Notes: a model not told the origin generated them from the letters alone. A DNA stretch of 52,571 nucleotides from DASXAQ01 sp036406615 (GCA_036406615.1 DASXAQ010000091.1:1-52571); one strand, 5' to 3'; counted from the first letter of the stretch, positions 33,404 through 42,421 are shown. Translations and numbers: made by a program.

Positions 33404-33409
33404 AGCCTA
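33404..33409 (-). promoter_or_regulatory. -10 box of probable leaderless ald promoter (TAGGCT)
   Basis: TAGGCT on the minus strand with 7 nt to the ald GTG. No Shine-Dalgarno lies in between. It falls in the 66-nt gap between pyrG and ald. Confidence 0.45.
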
Positions 33410-33462
33410 GCGGATCGCGGCGACGCGAAGGGTGGCGGGCGGGCGGCTGCGAAGGAGCGCCG

Positions 33463-35103
33463 TCAGCCGGAGACGGCCACCGGTGCCGCGGCCGCGTACC
33501 GGCGGGCCAGCGCCGCGCCGACGAAGCCGCTGAACATCGGATGCGGGCGCGTGGGGCGGGACTTCAGCTCCGGGTGGAACTGCCCGGCCATGAAGAACGG
33601 ATGGTCGGGAAGCTCGATGATCTCGACCAGCCGGCCGTCGGGCGACATCCCCGAGAACACCATGCCGTGCTGCTGGAGCAGCGCATGGTACTCGGGGTTG
33701 ACCTCGTAGCGGTGGCGGTGACGCTCGTGGACGAGGTCGCGACCGTAGGCACCGGCGGCCCCGGTGCCGGGGACCACGTGACAGGGGTACGCGCCGAGTC
33801 GCATCGAGCCGCCCATGTCCACCACGCCGCGCTGATCCGGCAGCAGGTCGATCACGGCGTGCGGCGTCGCGGGATCGAACTCCGACGAGTTGGCGCCGTC
33901 CAGGCCGCAGGCGCCGCGGGCGAACTCGATGACGGCGCACTGCAAGCCGAGGCACAGGCCCAGGAACGGGATCCGCTCCTCGCGCGCGATGCGGATCGCC
34001 TCGACCTTGCCCTCGACCCCGCGGATGCCGAACCCGCCGGGGACCAGGATCCCGTCGGCCCGCTCGAGCAGCGTGCGGGCGCCGTCGTCCACGAGTTCGT
34101 CGGACGCGAGCCATGTCATGTTGACGCGCGCGCCCTGATGGAACCCCGCGTGCCGCAGCGCCTCCATCACCGACAGGTACGCGTCGCGCAGGTTCACGTA
34201 CTTGCCGACGATCGCGATCTCGACGGGCCGGTCGGCGCCTTCGATCCGGTCCACCAGCGCGCGCCACTCGGTCAGGTCGGGTTCGACCTCCGGCAGCCGC
34301 AGGTGCGCCGCGAGGTACGAATCCAGGCCCTCGTCGTGCAGGATCAGCGGCACCTCGTAGATGGAGTCCACGTCCGCGGCGGAGATGACCGCGCGGGTCT
34401 CGACGTCGCACAGCAGCGAGACCTTCTCCTTGAGGTTGCGCCCGATCGGCCGGTCCGAGCGGCACACGATGGCATCGGGCTGGATACCGATGGAGCGAAG
34501 CTCCTTCACGGAGTGCTGCGTCGGCTTCGTCTTCACCTCGCCGGTGGGCCCGATGAACGGGACCAGCGACACGTGGACGAACGCGACGTTGTCGCGCCCG
34601 ACCTCGTTGCGGAACTGCCGGATCGCCTCGAGGAACGGCAGGCTCTCGATGTCGCCGACCGTGCCGCCCACCTCGACCACGGCCACGTCGGCGCCCTCGG
34701 ACTCGGCCAGGGACCGGATGCGCTCCTTGATCTCGTTGGTGACGTGGGGGATCACCTGCACCGTCTTGCCCAGGTAGTCGCCCCGGCGCTCCTTGGCGAT
34801 GACGCTCTGGTAGATCGACCCCGACGTCACGCACGACCCGCTGTGCAGGCTCTCGTCGGTGAAGCGCTCGTAGTGCCCGAGGTCCAGGTCGGTCTCGGCA
34901 CCGTCGTCCAGGACGAAGACCTCACCGTGCTCGAACGGGTTCATCGTGCCGGGGTCGACGTTGATGTACGGGTCGAGCTTCTGGTGGGTGACGCGCAGGC
35001 CGCGGGCCTTGAAGAGCCGGCCGATGGAGGCGGAGGTGATGCCCTTCCCGAGACCGGAGGCGACGCCTCCGGTGACGATGACGTATTTGCGTCGCTCACC
35101 CAC
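33463..35103 (-). CDS. pyrG: CTP synthase
   Basis: A 546-residue glutamine-dependent UTP-to-CTP enzyme. The synthase domain has YVIVTGGVASGLGKGI and QKLDPYINVDPGTMNP; the glutaminase domain has LGLCLGLQCAVIEFAR (nucleophile Cys) and MAGQFHPELKSRP (His/Glu). GTG at 35103 is preceded by TACCAT with 11 nt between, so the leader is only a few bases. It sits between the transferase pair and ald. Confidence 0.97.
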   Translation of the reverse strand: MGERRKYVIVTGGVASGLGKGITSASIGRLFKARGLRVTHQKLDPYINVDPGTMNPFEHGEVFVLDDGAETDLDLGHYERFTDESLHSGSCVTSGSIYQSVIAKERRGDYLGKTVQVIPHVTNEIKERIRSLAESEGADVAVVEVGGTVGDIESLPFLEAIRQFRNEVGRDNVAFVHVSLVPFIGPTGEVKTKPTQHSVKELRSIGIQPDAIVCRSDRPIGRNLKEKVSLLCDVETRAVISAADVDSIYEVPLILHDEGLDSYLAAHLRLPEVEPDLTEWRALVDRIEGADRPVEIAIVGKYVNLRDAYLSVMEALRHAGFHQGARVNMTWLASDELVDDGARTLLERADGILVPGGFGIRGVEGKVEAIRIAREERIPFLGLCLGLQCAVIEFARGACGLDGANSSEFDPATPHAVIDLLPDQRGVVDMGGSMRLGAYPCHVVPGTGAAGAYGRDLVHERHRHRYEVNPEYHALLQQHGMVFSGMSPDGRLVEIIELPDHPFFMAGQFHPELKSRPTRPHPMFSGFVGAALARRYAAAAPVAVSG

Positions 35104-35173
35104 CTCGGGATTCGATGGTATCAGAGCCCGCGGCGCCGAGCCCGGAATTGGCGGTCGCCGACGCGGGTTCGCG

Positions 35174-36040
35174 TCAGATTTCGGGATCCCGGGCGGTCAC
35201 GTGACCGTTCGTGCCGGCGTCCGGGTCCGGAAACCGGCCGATCCGGTCGAACCACCGAAGCGGCGGCACCGCGTCGATCACGCGCGAGAGCGTGACGGTC
35301 TCGGCGACGACGTGCAGCAGGACCACCACGGCCAGCGCGACCCACAGCCACCCCGTCGCCATGATGTCGAACAACGCCACGCCGAGAGCGAACCCGATGA
35401 CGTTCGAGCCCGCGTCGCCGAGCATCGCCCGCTCGCGAAGGTCCGCCGGCAGCAGCACGACGAGCGCCCCCGCCAGGTTCGCGACCGCCACCGGCGCGGC
35501 GACCGGCACCAGGGCCACGGCGCCGAGCAGCCCCCACTTCTGTGCGCGGCCGGGCGCGACGTCCAGCAGGTTGAACGCGTCCGAGGCGCCGGCGATGAAC
35601 GGGATCCCGGCCCACAATTCCGCACCCCGGGCGCGCAGCGCCAGGGCCATGACCGTGGCGGCCGCGACCGCCACGACGAGCTTCACGATGCCCGAGGTGA
35701 CCCGGCCGCGGGCCAGTGCCGACAGGTGTCCGCGCAGCCCGCGGGCCCGGCCGCCGGACCGGTCGTCGTGGAGGCCGGCCAGGAAGATCGAAGCGATCGA
35801 CGCCGCCAGCAGCAGGTCGGTGCGCCCGCCCGGGGCGTCGCCGCTGCGCAGCACCCCGAGGCCGGCCGGCACGATCGTGAAGATCATCGCGACGGCCAGC
35901 GCCACGCCCAGCGAGACGGCCACCGGGCGGCCGCGGACGTTCGCCACCACCGGCGGATCCAGCATCGTCGCCGCGTACCGGGACGTGGCCCACGCGAGGG
36001 CGCCCGCCCCGGCCGCGAAGGCGAGGATCGCCGGGATCAT
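35174..36040 (-). CDS. MraY/WecA-type phosphoglycosyl transferase (GT4-like membrane protein)
   Basis: A 288-residue polytopic membrane protein with eight or so hydrophobic segments. GLHDDRSG corresponds to the DDxxD/G loop of UDP-HexNAc:polyprenol-phosphate transferases, DAFNLLDVAPG to the NxxNxxD loop and MLGDAGSN to the late loop. It would load a sugar phosphate on polyprenol phosphate for a cell-envelope glycan. Its ATG overlaps the GT2 stop by 4 nt. The sugar and product are unknown. Confidence 0.72.
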   Translation of the reverse strand: MIPAILAFAAGAGALAWATSRYAATMLDPPVVANVRGRPVAVSLGVALAVAMIFTIVPAGLGVLRSGDAPGGRTDLLLAASIASIFLAGLHDDRSGGRARGLRGHLSALARGRVTSGIVKLVVAVAAATVMALALRARGAELWAGIPFIAGASDAFNLLDVAPGRAQKWGLLGAVALVPVAAPVAVANLAGALVVLLPADLRERAMLGDAGSNVIGFALGVALFDIMATGWLWVALAVVVLLHVVAETVTLSRVIDAVPPLRWFDRIGRFPDPDAGTNGHVTARDPEI

Positions 36041-36798
36041 CGGAGCCGCAGCGCCCTCGGGACGGCGGCGAGCAGGACGTGCAGCCCCTGCCGCGCCCGG
36101 TGGGCGAACCCTTCCGGCGTGCGGCCGGTTGCGCGGTGGCGCATGTCGACCGGCACCTCCACGATGCCGAACCCGAGCCGGGCCGCGTCCGCGGTCATGG
36201 CGGCGTCGACTGCGAATCCCCGCGCGAGCGGACGGCAGGCGGACAGGGCTTCGGCGCTCACGGCGCGCTGGCCCGACATCGGGGCGTCGACGAGCGGCCC
36301 GCCGAGCGCGCGGATCACGCTGCGCGAGAGGCGTTTCACCAGGCCGAACCCCCCGCCGGACAGCGGAGGCAGCACGCCGATCGCCAGGTCCACGCCGGGA
36401 TCGTCGAGCGCATCGAGCAACCTGAGCGCGCACGTCGCGGTCGCGCCGACATCGCCGTCGACCAGCAGGTACCGCGCAGCCGGTTCCAGCCGGTCGAGCG
36501 CGCCATCCAGCGCGCCGCCCTTGCCGATGTTGCGCGGCGATACGAGCACCCGGGCGCCCGCGCGGTTCGCGAGCCCGGCCGTCCCGTCCGAGGACCCGTC
36601 GTCCACGACCACGACGTCGTCCACCGCCCCCGATGCGCACAGCGCCCCGACCGTCTCCGCGATGCACCCGGCTTCGTTGCGGGCAGCGATCAGTGCGATC
36701 GTGCGGGGCCGCCGCCCGGCGCCACGACGCCGACGCGAGGGACGCGCGGCCGGTTCCGAACCGCCGCTAGGGGCGCGGGAGGAGCGTGCAGGAGCCAC
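36037..36798 (-). CDS. GT2 family glycosyltransferase
   Basis: A 253-residue transferase. After a basic Pro/Arg-rich N-terminus of about 30 residues, TIALIAARNEAGCIAETVGAL, VVVDDGSSDGT, SPRNIGKGGALDGAL and LLVDGDVGA form the GT-A nucleotide-sugar fold of polyprenol-phosphate-glycosyl synthases. There is no transmembrane helix at the C-terminus. It overlaps the steB end by 32 nt and the phosphoglycosyl transferase start by 4 nt, so the pair probably works on one lipid-linked glycan. Confidence 0.8.
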   Translation of the reverse strand: MAPARSSRAPSGGSEPAARPSRRRRGAGRRPRTIALIAARNEAGCIAETVGALCASGAVDDVVVVDDGSSDGTAGLANRAGARVLVSPRNIGKGGALDGALDRLEPAARYLLVDGDVGATATCALRLLDALDDPGVDLAIGVLPPLSGGGFGLVKRLSRSVIRALGGPLVDAPMSGQRAVSAEALSACRPLARGFAVDAAMTADAARLGFGIVEVPVDMRHRATGRTPEGFAHRARQGLHVLLAAVPRALRLR

Positions 36799-37678
36799 AC
36801 TTGTCCCCGTAGTCGCCGCCGGCCCCCGTCTGGATCAGGTCCTCGAGCCCGAGCACCATCGCCACCTGTCCCGGCAGCTGGTCGATGTTGTCCACGGTCA
36901 CCATCGTGCCGTCCAGCGTGCCGTCGCCCCGGATGGCCGTCAGGTAGGACTGATCCCCCGTCGCGGCGGCCGGCTCGCCGGCGGCCACCGGCCGGCCGTC
37001 TTCGACCAGCGTCTGCAGGAACGGCTGGACGAAGCGCTGGGTGTCGACGGCCGGCACGGGCGCGCCCGCCAGGAAGATCACCGACTGGCCCGGCCCGCCG
37101 ACGGCCTTGAGGCCGCCCTTTGCCGCGTCGTTCACGCGAACGAACCCGGCGTCGCCGAGCGTGGCCAACGGGTCGTCGCCGGAGATCGGCGCGCCCTCGA
37201 GCAGCCGGCGTCCGAGTGCCTTGGCCGTGGTCGTGGCCAGCGTCCCCTCGGAGGTCGAGGGGGGAAGGCCGACGGCTTGCGCGAGCTGCGCCTGCGATCC
37301 CGGGTCGGACAGGGTGGGCTCCAGCACCACCACGCCTTGCAGGGTCGCCCCCGCCTGCGACAGCGCCTGGCGGACGGCCGCCACCTCCGACGCGTCGACG
37401 CCCGCGTCCGCGACCAGCACGACGGGCTCGCCCGTCAGCCGCTCCTGCATCAGCAACAGGGCCATCTGCTTGCCGGCCGCGCTCGATGCGCTCAGCTCGG
37501 TCTGCAGCGCTCGGATCTCCGTGCGCTGAGCGGCCAGGCTGTTGCTGAGGCCGGTCACCTGGCTCTTCAGCCCGGACTCGAACCCGCTGTTGAGCAGCGT
37601 GCCGCCGACGAGGATGCCGACCGCCAGGGCGACGAACACCGCCACGATCGAGACCAGGTGGTACCGGAAGGAGATCAC
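36767..37678 (-). CDS. steB: SteB/MctB-like membrane-anchored coiled-coil protein (copper transporter family)
   Basis: A 303-residue protein annotated in databases as copper transporter MctB (Rv1698) and in Corynebacterium as SteB. FRYHLVSIVAVFVALAVGILVGGTLL is the family N-terminus with one helix; residues 40-75 form a coiled coil; the rest is a mostly extracytoplasmic domain ending with two Cys (GDKCGSC). SteB recruits factors to the division ring with SteA. The ATG overlaps the steA stop by 4 nt. Confidence 0.9.
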   Translation of the reverse strand: MISFRYHLVSIVAVFVALAVGILVGGTLLNSGFESGLKSQVTGLSNSLAAQRTEIRALQTELSASSAAGKQMALLLMQERLTGEPVVLVADAGVDASEVAAVRQALSQAGATLQGVVVLEPTLSDPGSQAQLAQAVGLPPSTSEGTLATTTAKALGRRLLEGAPISGDDPLATLGDAGFVRVNDAAKGGLKAVGGPGQSVIFLAGAPVPAVDTQRFVQPFLQTLVEDGRPVAAGEPAAATGDQSYLTAIRGDGTLDGTMVTVDNIDQLPGQVAMVLGLEDLIQTGAGGDYGDKCGSCTLLPRP

Positions 37679-38841
37679 TGGCCGTGAAGGACGTGGAAGA
37701 CGAAGTTCTTCAGCGACTCGTACAGGACCTGGAACTCCAGCCGCAGCGGCTCCGACACGCCGATGACGACGCCGAGCACCAGCAGCACCGCGACCGAAAG
37801 CAGGAGCGCGTCGCGCCCGCGGATGCGGCCGCGGTACACACGCGACACGCCCTTCGCGTCGACCAGGATCTCCCCGACGCGCAGGCGGATCAGGAACGTG
37901 CTGGCCATCCCCATCCGCCCCTTGTCGAGGAACTCGCGGAGGTTGCCGTGACTGCCGACGGCCACGATCAGGTTCGCGCCCTTCGCGTGCGCCAGCAGGA
38001 ACGCGGCGTCCTCGCTGGTGCCCGACGCCTCGAGCGTGCGAAAGGGTAAGCCGAGCGAGACGAGGCGCTCGCGCCCCGGCGCGGAGCCGTCGCGGTACGC
38101 GTGCAGGACGATCTCGGCGCCGCTTCGAAGTGCGGAGTCGGACACCGAGTCCATGTCGCCGAGGATCAGGTCGGGCCGGTACCCCTCCTCGATCAGGGCG
38201 TCGGCGCCCCCGTCGACCCCGACCAGGACCGGGCGCACGTCGCGGATGTACGGACGAAGGGCCGCCAGGTCCTCCTTGAAGTTGTAGCCGCGCACGACGA
38301 CCAGCACGTGCTGGTCCGACAGGTCGTGTTCGAGGTCCGGGAGCCCCGCGCCGCCGAACAGCAGATCGCGCTCGCGGGCCATGAACTCCAGCGTGTTCGT
38401 GGCGAAGCTCTCGAACTGGTCGGCCAGGCGGCGCCGCGCGGCCTCCATCGCGGAGGTCACCGACTCCAGCGACTGGCGGATGCCGACGGCGACCAGCCGC
38501 TCGCCGGCGTAGACGCGGTCGCCCTCGACGCGCACGGGGTCGCCCTCGCGCACCTTGTCCATCAGCAAGCGGCCGACGCCGTCGATCAGCGGTATGCCCG
38601 CCTCGACCACGATGAGGGGCCCGAGGTTCGGGTAGCGTCCGCTGATCGAACGCGATGCGTTGACGACCGCGGACACGCCGCGTTCGACCAGCCCCTCGGC
38701 CGAGACGCGGTCGAGGTCCTCGTGATCGATGATCGCGACCTCACCGGGCTGGATGCGCCGCAGCAGGTTCTTCGTCCTGCGGTCGACCCGTGCCGCGTGC
38801 GAGCCCGCGCGGGAGCGCCGCCTACCGACCCGTACCGCCAA
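37675..38841 (-). CDS. steA: Cytokinetic ring protein SteA
   Basis: A 388-residue protein with a thiamin-pyrophosphokinase-like fold (VLVGVDGGADALIEEGYRPDLILGDMDSVS) and a C-terminal helix RDALLLSVAVLLVLGVVIG. In Corynebacterium SteA and SteB localise to the divisome and influence cell separation through a NlpC/P60 hydrolase activator. The TTG at 38841 overlaps the upstream LytM-like gene by 20 nt; no better start was seen. It forms one unit with steB. Confidence 0.9.
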   Translation of the reverse strand: MAVRVGRRRSRAGSHAARVDRRTKNLLRRIQPGEVAIIDHEDLDRVSAEGLVERGVSAVVNASRSISGRYPNLGPLIVVEAGIPLIDGVGRLLMDKVREGDPVRVEGDRVYAGERLVAVGIRQSLESVTSAMEAARRRLADQFESFATNTLEFMARERDLLFGGAGLPDLEHDLSDQHVLVVVRGYNFKEDLAALRPYIRDVRPVLVGVDGGADALIEEGYRPDLILGDMDSVSDSALRSGAEIVLHAYRDGSAPGRERLVSLGLPFRTLEASGTSEDAAFLLAHAKGANLIVAVGSHGNLREFLDKGRMGMASTFLIRLRVGEILVDAKGVSRVYRGRIRGRDALLLSVAVLLVLGVVIGVSEPLRLEFQVLYESLKNFVFHVLHGQ

Positions 38842-39505
38842 CGCGCTTCACCTCGATGTGCACGTGCTGGATGTGGACCCCAACATAGTCGTTCACCTGC
38901 GACTCGAACGGCAGATCGCGCACGGTGCCGAGGCGGGTGACGCCCGCGGCGAGCGGCTGACCGACGGTCACGCGAACGTTCGCGATGTGGATCAGCAGCA
39001 CGATGAAGTTCGGCTGACCGTCCTCGACGAGCGTGAGCTCGAAGTCGCGGTACGCGCCGTACAGACGGTAGCGACGAACCTTCGACACGTGACCGGTCAC
39101 CGGTGACAGCACGGGGGTGCCGGTGCGCATGGCCACGTCGACCGCCGACGTGGCGCGCGTGGGCCGCCCCCGGCTGGACATGACGAGGTATGCGGGGCCG
39201 GGCGTTCGTCGCGGGCGGTGAAACTTCGTGCGGTTGTAGTCGTGCGCGCAGCGTCCGAGCGGCGTCATCGCCAACGCTTCGGGATAGGACGCCTCGTGGT
39301 AGCCGATCAGGACCGCGTGGCGCGTGGGCACGAACAGGACGAGCCCGCGGACCCTGGCGAACGCGCGAGTGCCCGGCTTCGGCGGCGGGGTGGCCGGGGA
39401 CGGCGAGCTCGCTCGCGTGGCGGCCTGCACCGGCGGGACCAGCGCGGGACGAGGGCCTCCGGGCACGATCGCGTGGGCGACCAGCAGCCCCGCGACGATC
39501 GCCAC
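38822..39505 (-). CDS. Membrane-anchored M23 (LytM)-like domain protein, degenerate active site
   Basis: At least 227 residues: an N-terminal helix, a Pro/Ser/Thr spacer, and a LytM-like domain with TSAVDVAMRTGTPVLSPVTGHV and the late HVHIEV. The HxH motif is present, but the His of the HxxxD motif is Thr, so hydrolase activity is doubtful. GTG at 39505 cuts the membrane helix; the frame is open to a CTG at 39580 that overlaps the recN stop and has GGGAGG upstream, which adds a basic segment before the helix. Encoded beside steA, it may be a divisome regulator. Confidence 0.65.
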   Translation of the reverse strand: MAIVAGLLVAHAIVPGGPRPALVPPVQAATRASSPSPATPPPKPGTRAFARVRGLVLFVPTRHAVLIGYHEASYPEALAMTPLGRCAHDYNRTKFHRPRRTPGPAYLVMSSRGRPTRATSAVDVAMRTGTPVLSPVTGHVSKVRRYRLYGAYRDFELTLVEDGQPNFIVLLIHIANVRVTVGQPLAAGVTRLGTVRDLPFESQVNDYVGVHIQHVHIEVKRVGGTGR

Positions 39506-39576
39506 GACGATCGCCGAGGACAGCGCCAGGCGAGCGAGTCCGGATGTTGCCGCGGCGTGCGTGCCCCGCCGTCGGT

Positions 39577-41307
39577 TCAGGCCGGCCTCCCGCGTCGCTT
39601 CGCAGTCCGGCCGCGGGCCACGGCCGCTTGGGCGGGCCCGGCGGCGGGCTCGTCTGCGGAGTCGCCTGTCCGGTCGGTCGCCGACGACAGGAGCTCTCGC
39701 GCGTGGGCCAGCGACACGTCGTTCACCGAGCCGGACAGCATCCGCGCGAGCTCCTCCGGCCGCTCGCCGGCGTCCAACGCCCGGACCGCGGCCGCCCCCT
39801 CGGACTTCGTCACGACGAAGTGCCGGTCGGCCCGTGAGGCGATCTGCGCGAGGTGCGTCACGACGACGACCTGCCGGGTTCGCGCCAGCGCGGCGAGCCG
39901 ACGCCCGACCGCCACCGCCGCCCGGCCCCCGATCCCGGCGTCCACTTCGTCAAAGACGAGCGTCGGGATGTCGTCGAGGTCCGCCAGCACGCTTCGGCAC
40001 GCGAGCATCGTCCGCGAGAGCTCGCCCCCGGAGGCCACCTTCGCCAGGGGCCGCGGCGGCTGCCCTGGCCCGGCCGCGAACACGAACACCGCGCGCTCGC
40101 CCCCGTCCGGGCCGGAGAGGCCGAGCGACTCGAGCGTCACGTCGATCCGTCCGCCGGGCAGGCCGAGCTCGCGCAGCTCGGCGGTCACCGCCTCGGCGAG
40201 GTCGGGCGCCGCAGCGGCCCGGTCCTTGCCGACCCGCGACGCCAGCGCGTCCTGTCGCGCGGCGAGGCGTTCGACCTCCTCGCGAAGGCCCATCCGCTCG
40301 CCTTCGTCGCCCTCCAGGCCCGCGAGCCTGTCCCGGGCCTCCCGTCCGAACGCGACGATCGCCTCCACGCCGTCTCCGTACTTGCGCTCGAGGTCGCGGA
40401 TCAGGTGCAGGCGTTCCTCGACGGCCGCGAGGCGCGCCGGGTCGGCGTCCACGCCGTCGCGGTACGCGCGCACGATCCCGGCCAGGTCGTCGGCCTCGGC
40501 CACCAGGGCCGCGGCGCGCGCGGATGCATCGGCGGCCGAGGGGTCGAGCGCGGCGGCCGCCTCGAGCGCCTGCGCGGCCTGCCGCAGCCGGTCGACGGCG
40601 GCCTCGTCGCCGCCCAGCGCGAAGCTCGCTCCGTCGGCCAGGCCCTGCAGGCGTTCGGCGTTCGCCAGCCGCGACGACTCGGCGGCCAACACCTGGGGCT
40701 CGTTCGGCTCCAGGCCCGCCGCTTCGATCTCGGCGACCTGGTAGCCGAGCAGGTCCTTCTCCCGCTCCCGTTCGCGCGTCCGGCCGTCGAGCGCCTCCAG
40801 CCGCCCACGAACGTGGAGCAGTTGTTCGTGGGCAACGCGGTACTCGGCGAGCAGCCGAAGGTGCTCGGGCCCTGCGAACCGGTCCAGGAACTCGGTCTGC
40901 GCGGATGGGTTCAGCAGGCGTTCGACCTGGTGCTGCCCGTGGATCTCCACGAGCTTCGATCCGAGCGACGCGAGCGTCGACACGGGCACCAACCGTCCGC
41001 CGGCGCGCGCCGATCCCCGGGCGTCGGGTCGAAGCGAACGGGCCAGCACGAGCGTTCCGTCCTCGGTCCACTCCCCCAGGTCGCCGCCGGCGTCGGGCGG
41101 GGCGAAGCGCGCCTCGACGGCCGGCCCGGGGCCGTCCGCGCGGGCGAGCTCCGACGTGCCGCGCGCCCCGATCGCCAGGGCCAGCGCGACCGTCACCAGG
41201 GTCTTGCCCGCGCCCGTCTCGCCGGTGAGGACGTTCAGTCCCGGGGAGAAGTCCAGCGAGGCGTCCCGGATCACCCCCAGACCCGCGACGTGAAGCTCTT
41301 CGAGCAT
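39577..41307 (-). CDS. recN: DNA repair protein RecN
   Basis: A 576-residue SMC-like ATPase that holds broken DNA ends for recombination. Walker A LTGETGAGKTLVTVALALAIGARG, HGQHQVERLLNP, a central coiled coil and the C-terminal KVASGGELSRTML and TLVFDEVDAGIGG are present. A five-codon frame ends 7 nt before the ATG at 41307. No actinobacterial LexA box (GAAC-N4-GTTC) was found upstream. nadK is upstream, the LytM-like gene downstream. Confidence 0.95.
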   Translation of the reverse strand: MLEELHVAGLGVIRDASLDFSPGLNVLTGETGAGKTLVTVALALAIGARGTSELARADGPGPAVEARFAPPDAGGDLGEWTEDGTLVLARSLRPDARGSARAGGRLVPVSTLASLGSKLVEIHGQHQVERLLNPSAQTEFLDRFAGPEHLRLLAEYRVAHEQLLHVRGRLEALDGRTREREREKDLLGYQVAEIEAAGLEPNEPQVLAAESSRLANAERLQGLADGASFALGGDEAAVDRLRQAAQALEAAAALDPSAADASARAAALVAEADDLAGIVRAYRDGVDADPARLAAVEERLHLIRDLERKYGDGVEAIVAFGREARDRLAGLEGDEGERMGLREEVERLAARQDALASRVGKDRAAAAPDLAEAVTAELRELGLPGGRIDVTLESLGLSGPDGGERAVFVFAAGPGQPPRPLAKVASGGELSRTMLACRSVLADLDDIPTLVFDEVDAGIGGRAAVAVGRRLAALARTRQVVVVTHLAQIASRADRHFVVTKSEGAAAVRALDAGERPEELARMLSGSVNDVSLAHARELLSSATDRTGDSADEPAAGPAQAAVARGRTAKRRGRPA

Positions 41308-41314
41308 GTTCGGC

Positions 41315-41332
41315 TCAGCGCTCCTCGCGCAT
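41315..41332 (-). CDS. Possible five-codon leader peptide upstream of recN
   Basis: ATG CGC GAG GAG CGC TGA (MREER) ends 7 nt before the recN ATG. TAGGAT ends 7 nt before its ATG, so it would be the first frame of a leaderless recN transcript. GAGGAG inside it may act as a distant Shine-Dalgarno. Very short; inference only. Confidence 0.25.
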   Translation of the reverse strand: MREER

Positions 41333-41339
41333 TCGGCTC

Positions 41340-41345
41340 ATCCTA
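41340..41345 (-). promoter_or_regulatory. -10 box ahead of recN leader frame (TAGGAT)
   Basis: TAGGAT on the minus strand, 7 nt before the ATG of the five-codon frame and 32 nt before recN. No clear -35. Confidence 0.35.
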
Positions 41346-41452
41346 CCGGCAGCCCCAGCGCGTCCCGGGAGCCTACGCGCCGGGACCGACAGCGGGGGGA
41401 CCCCGTGGAGCGGGCGCGCGGGTGGGCCGGCCCGATGGCCGTGGCGCGCGGG

Positions 41453-42421
41453 TCAGCGCCCGGGCCCCACGTCGCGCCGGGTCGGGCCGTGCGGCGCCTC
41501 GCCGGGAAGCGAGAACTTGTCGCGCAGCAGGCCGAAGAAGTTCGTCTCGCGGTCGCGCCGCAGCAGCCGCGCCGGCCGCTCGGCCCGCCCGATGCGCACG
41601 GCGGAGCCGACCGGCAGCTCCACGCCGGTGCGTCCGTCGGCCGACAGGATCGCCGGCTCCTCCCCCATCACCTCGATGAGCACCCGATCGTGCGGCGAGA
41701 GCACCAGGGAACGGTCGAACACCATGTGCGGCGACACGGGCGTGAGCAGCAGACAGTCGAGCGACGGCGACACGATCGGACCGCGCGCCGAGAACGAGTA
41801 CGCGGTCGAGCCCGTCGGCGTCGCGACGATGACGCCGTCGGCGGAGAACGTCGCCACCGGCTCCTCGCCGACGGACGCGGCCAGCGTGACCAGGCGGTGG
41901 CGAGCGCGCTTCTCCACGATCACCTCGTTCAGCGCCCACTGCGGCGACATCGCCGCCGAATCCGTCGCCGCGGCCGCCCCGGAGCCGACGGCGGCGTCGA
42001 GCACCCCCGCGGACTCCGCGACGATGGCCATGCGCTCCTCGATCACCATCTCCCCCGCCAGCGCCCGCTCCAGCAGCGGCACCGCTGCCGCGGGTTCGAC
42101 CTCGGTGAGGAACCCGACTCGGCCCACCTTCACGCCGAGCAACGGCGCGTCGACCCGCTGGGCGAGCTCTGCGGCGCGAAGCAGCGTCCCGTCCCCGCCG
42201 ACCGACACGACCAGATCGAGGCCGTCGGAGAACTCGTCGACCGCCCGGACGTCGTCGGTGCCGATCTCCTCCCCGGGAAGGCCGCGCGTGCGGACGCCGC
42301 GGCCGCGCAGCCACGCGGCCAACGAACGGCCGGCCTCGACGGCCGGACGCCGTCCGTGGTGCACGACCAGGCCGACGCTGCCGATCAGGCCGTTCGATCC
42401 CCGCGCGTCCGTCGCGCTCAC
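41453..42421 (-). CDS. nadK: NAD kinase
   Basis: A 322-residue NAD+ phosphorylating enzyme. VVSVGGDGTLLRAAEL holds the GGDGT motif, VGFLTEVEP follows, and FSADGVIVATPTGSTAYSFSARGPIV is the second signature. The GTG at 42421 overlaps the tlyA stop by 4 nt. An Ala/Ser/Gly-rich insertion (residues near 145-160) is slightly longer than usual. The order tlyA, nadK, recN is conserved in actinobacteria. Confidence 0.95.
   Translation of the reverse strand: MSATDARGSNGLIGSVGLVVHHGRRPAVEAGRSLAAWLRGRGVRTRGLPGEEIGTDDVRAVDEFSDGLDLVVSVGGDGTLLRAAELAQRVDAPLLGVKVGRVGFLTEVEPAAAVPLLERALAGEMVIEERMAIVAESAGVLDAAVGSGAAAATDSAAMSPQWALNEVIVEKRARHRLVTLAASVGEEPVATFSADGVIVATPTGSTAYSFSARGPIVSPSLDCLLLTPVSPHMVFDRSLVLSPHDRVLIEVMGEEPAILSADGRTGVELPVGSAVRIGRAERPARLLRRDRETNFFGLLRDKFSLPGEAPHGPTRRDVGPGR

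Noticed and set aside
32020..35295. 1091-codon open frame on the plus strand
   Set aside because: It lies opposite xerD, ald and pyrG, has low-complexity His/Arg/Gln-rich sequence and no family motif. It is a GC-rich antisense shadow.
34946..37687. 913-codon plus-strand frame
   Set aside because: Antisense to pyrG, the two transferase genes and steB, all with clear motifs; composition is typical of a shadow.
41308..41370. LexA (SOS) box upstream of recN
   Set aside because: No GAAC-N4-GTTC or close variant found.
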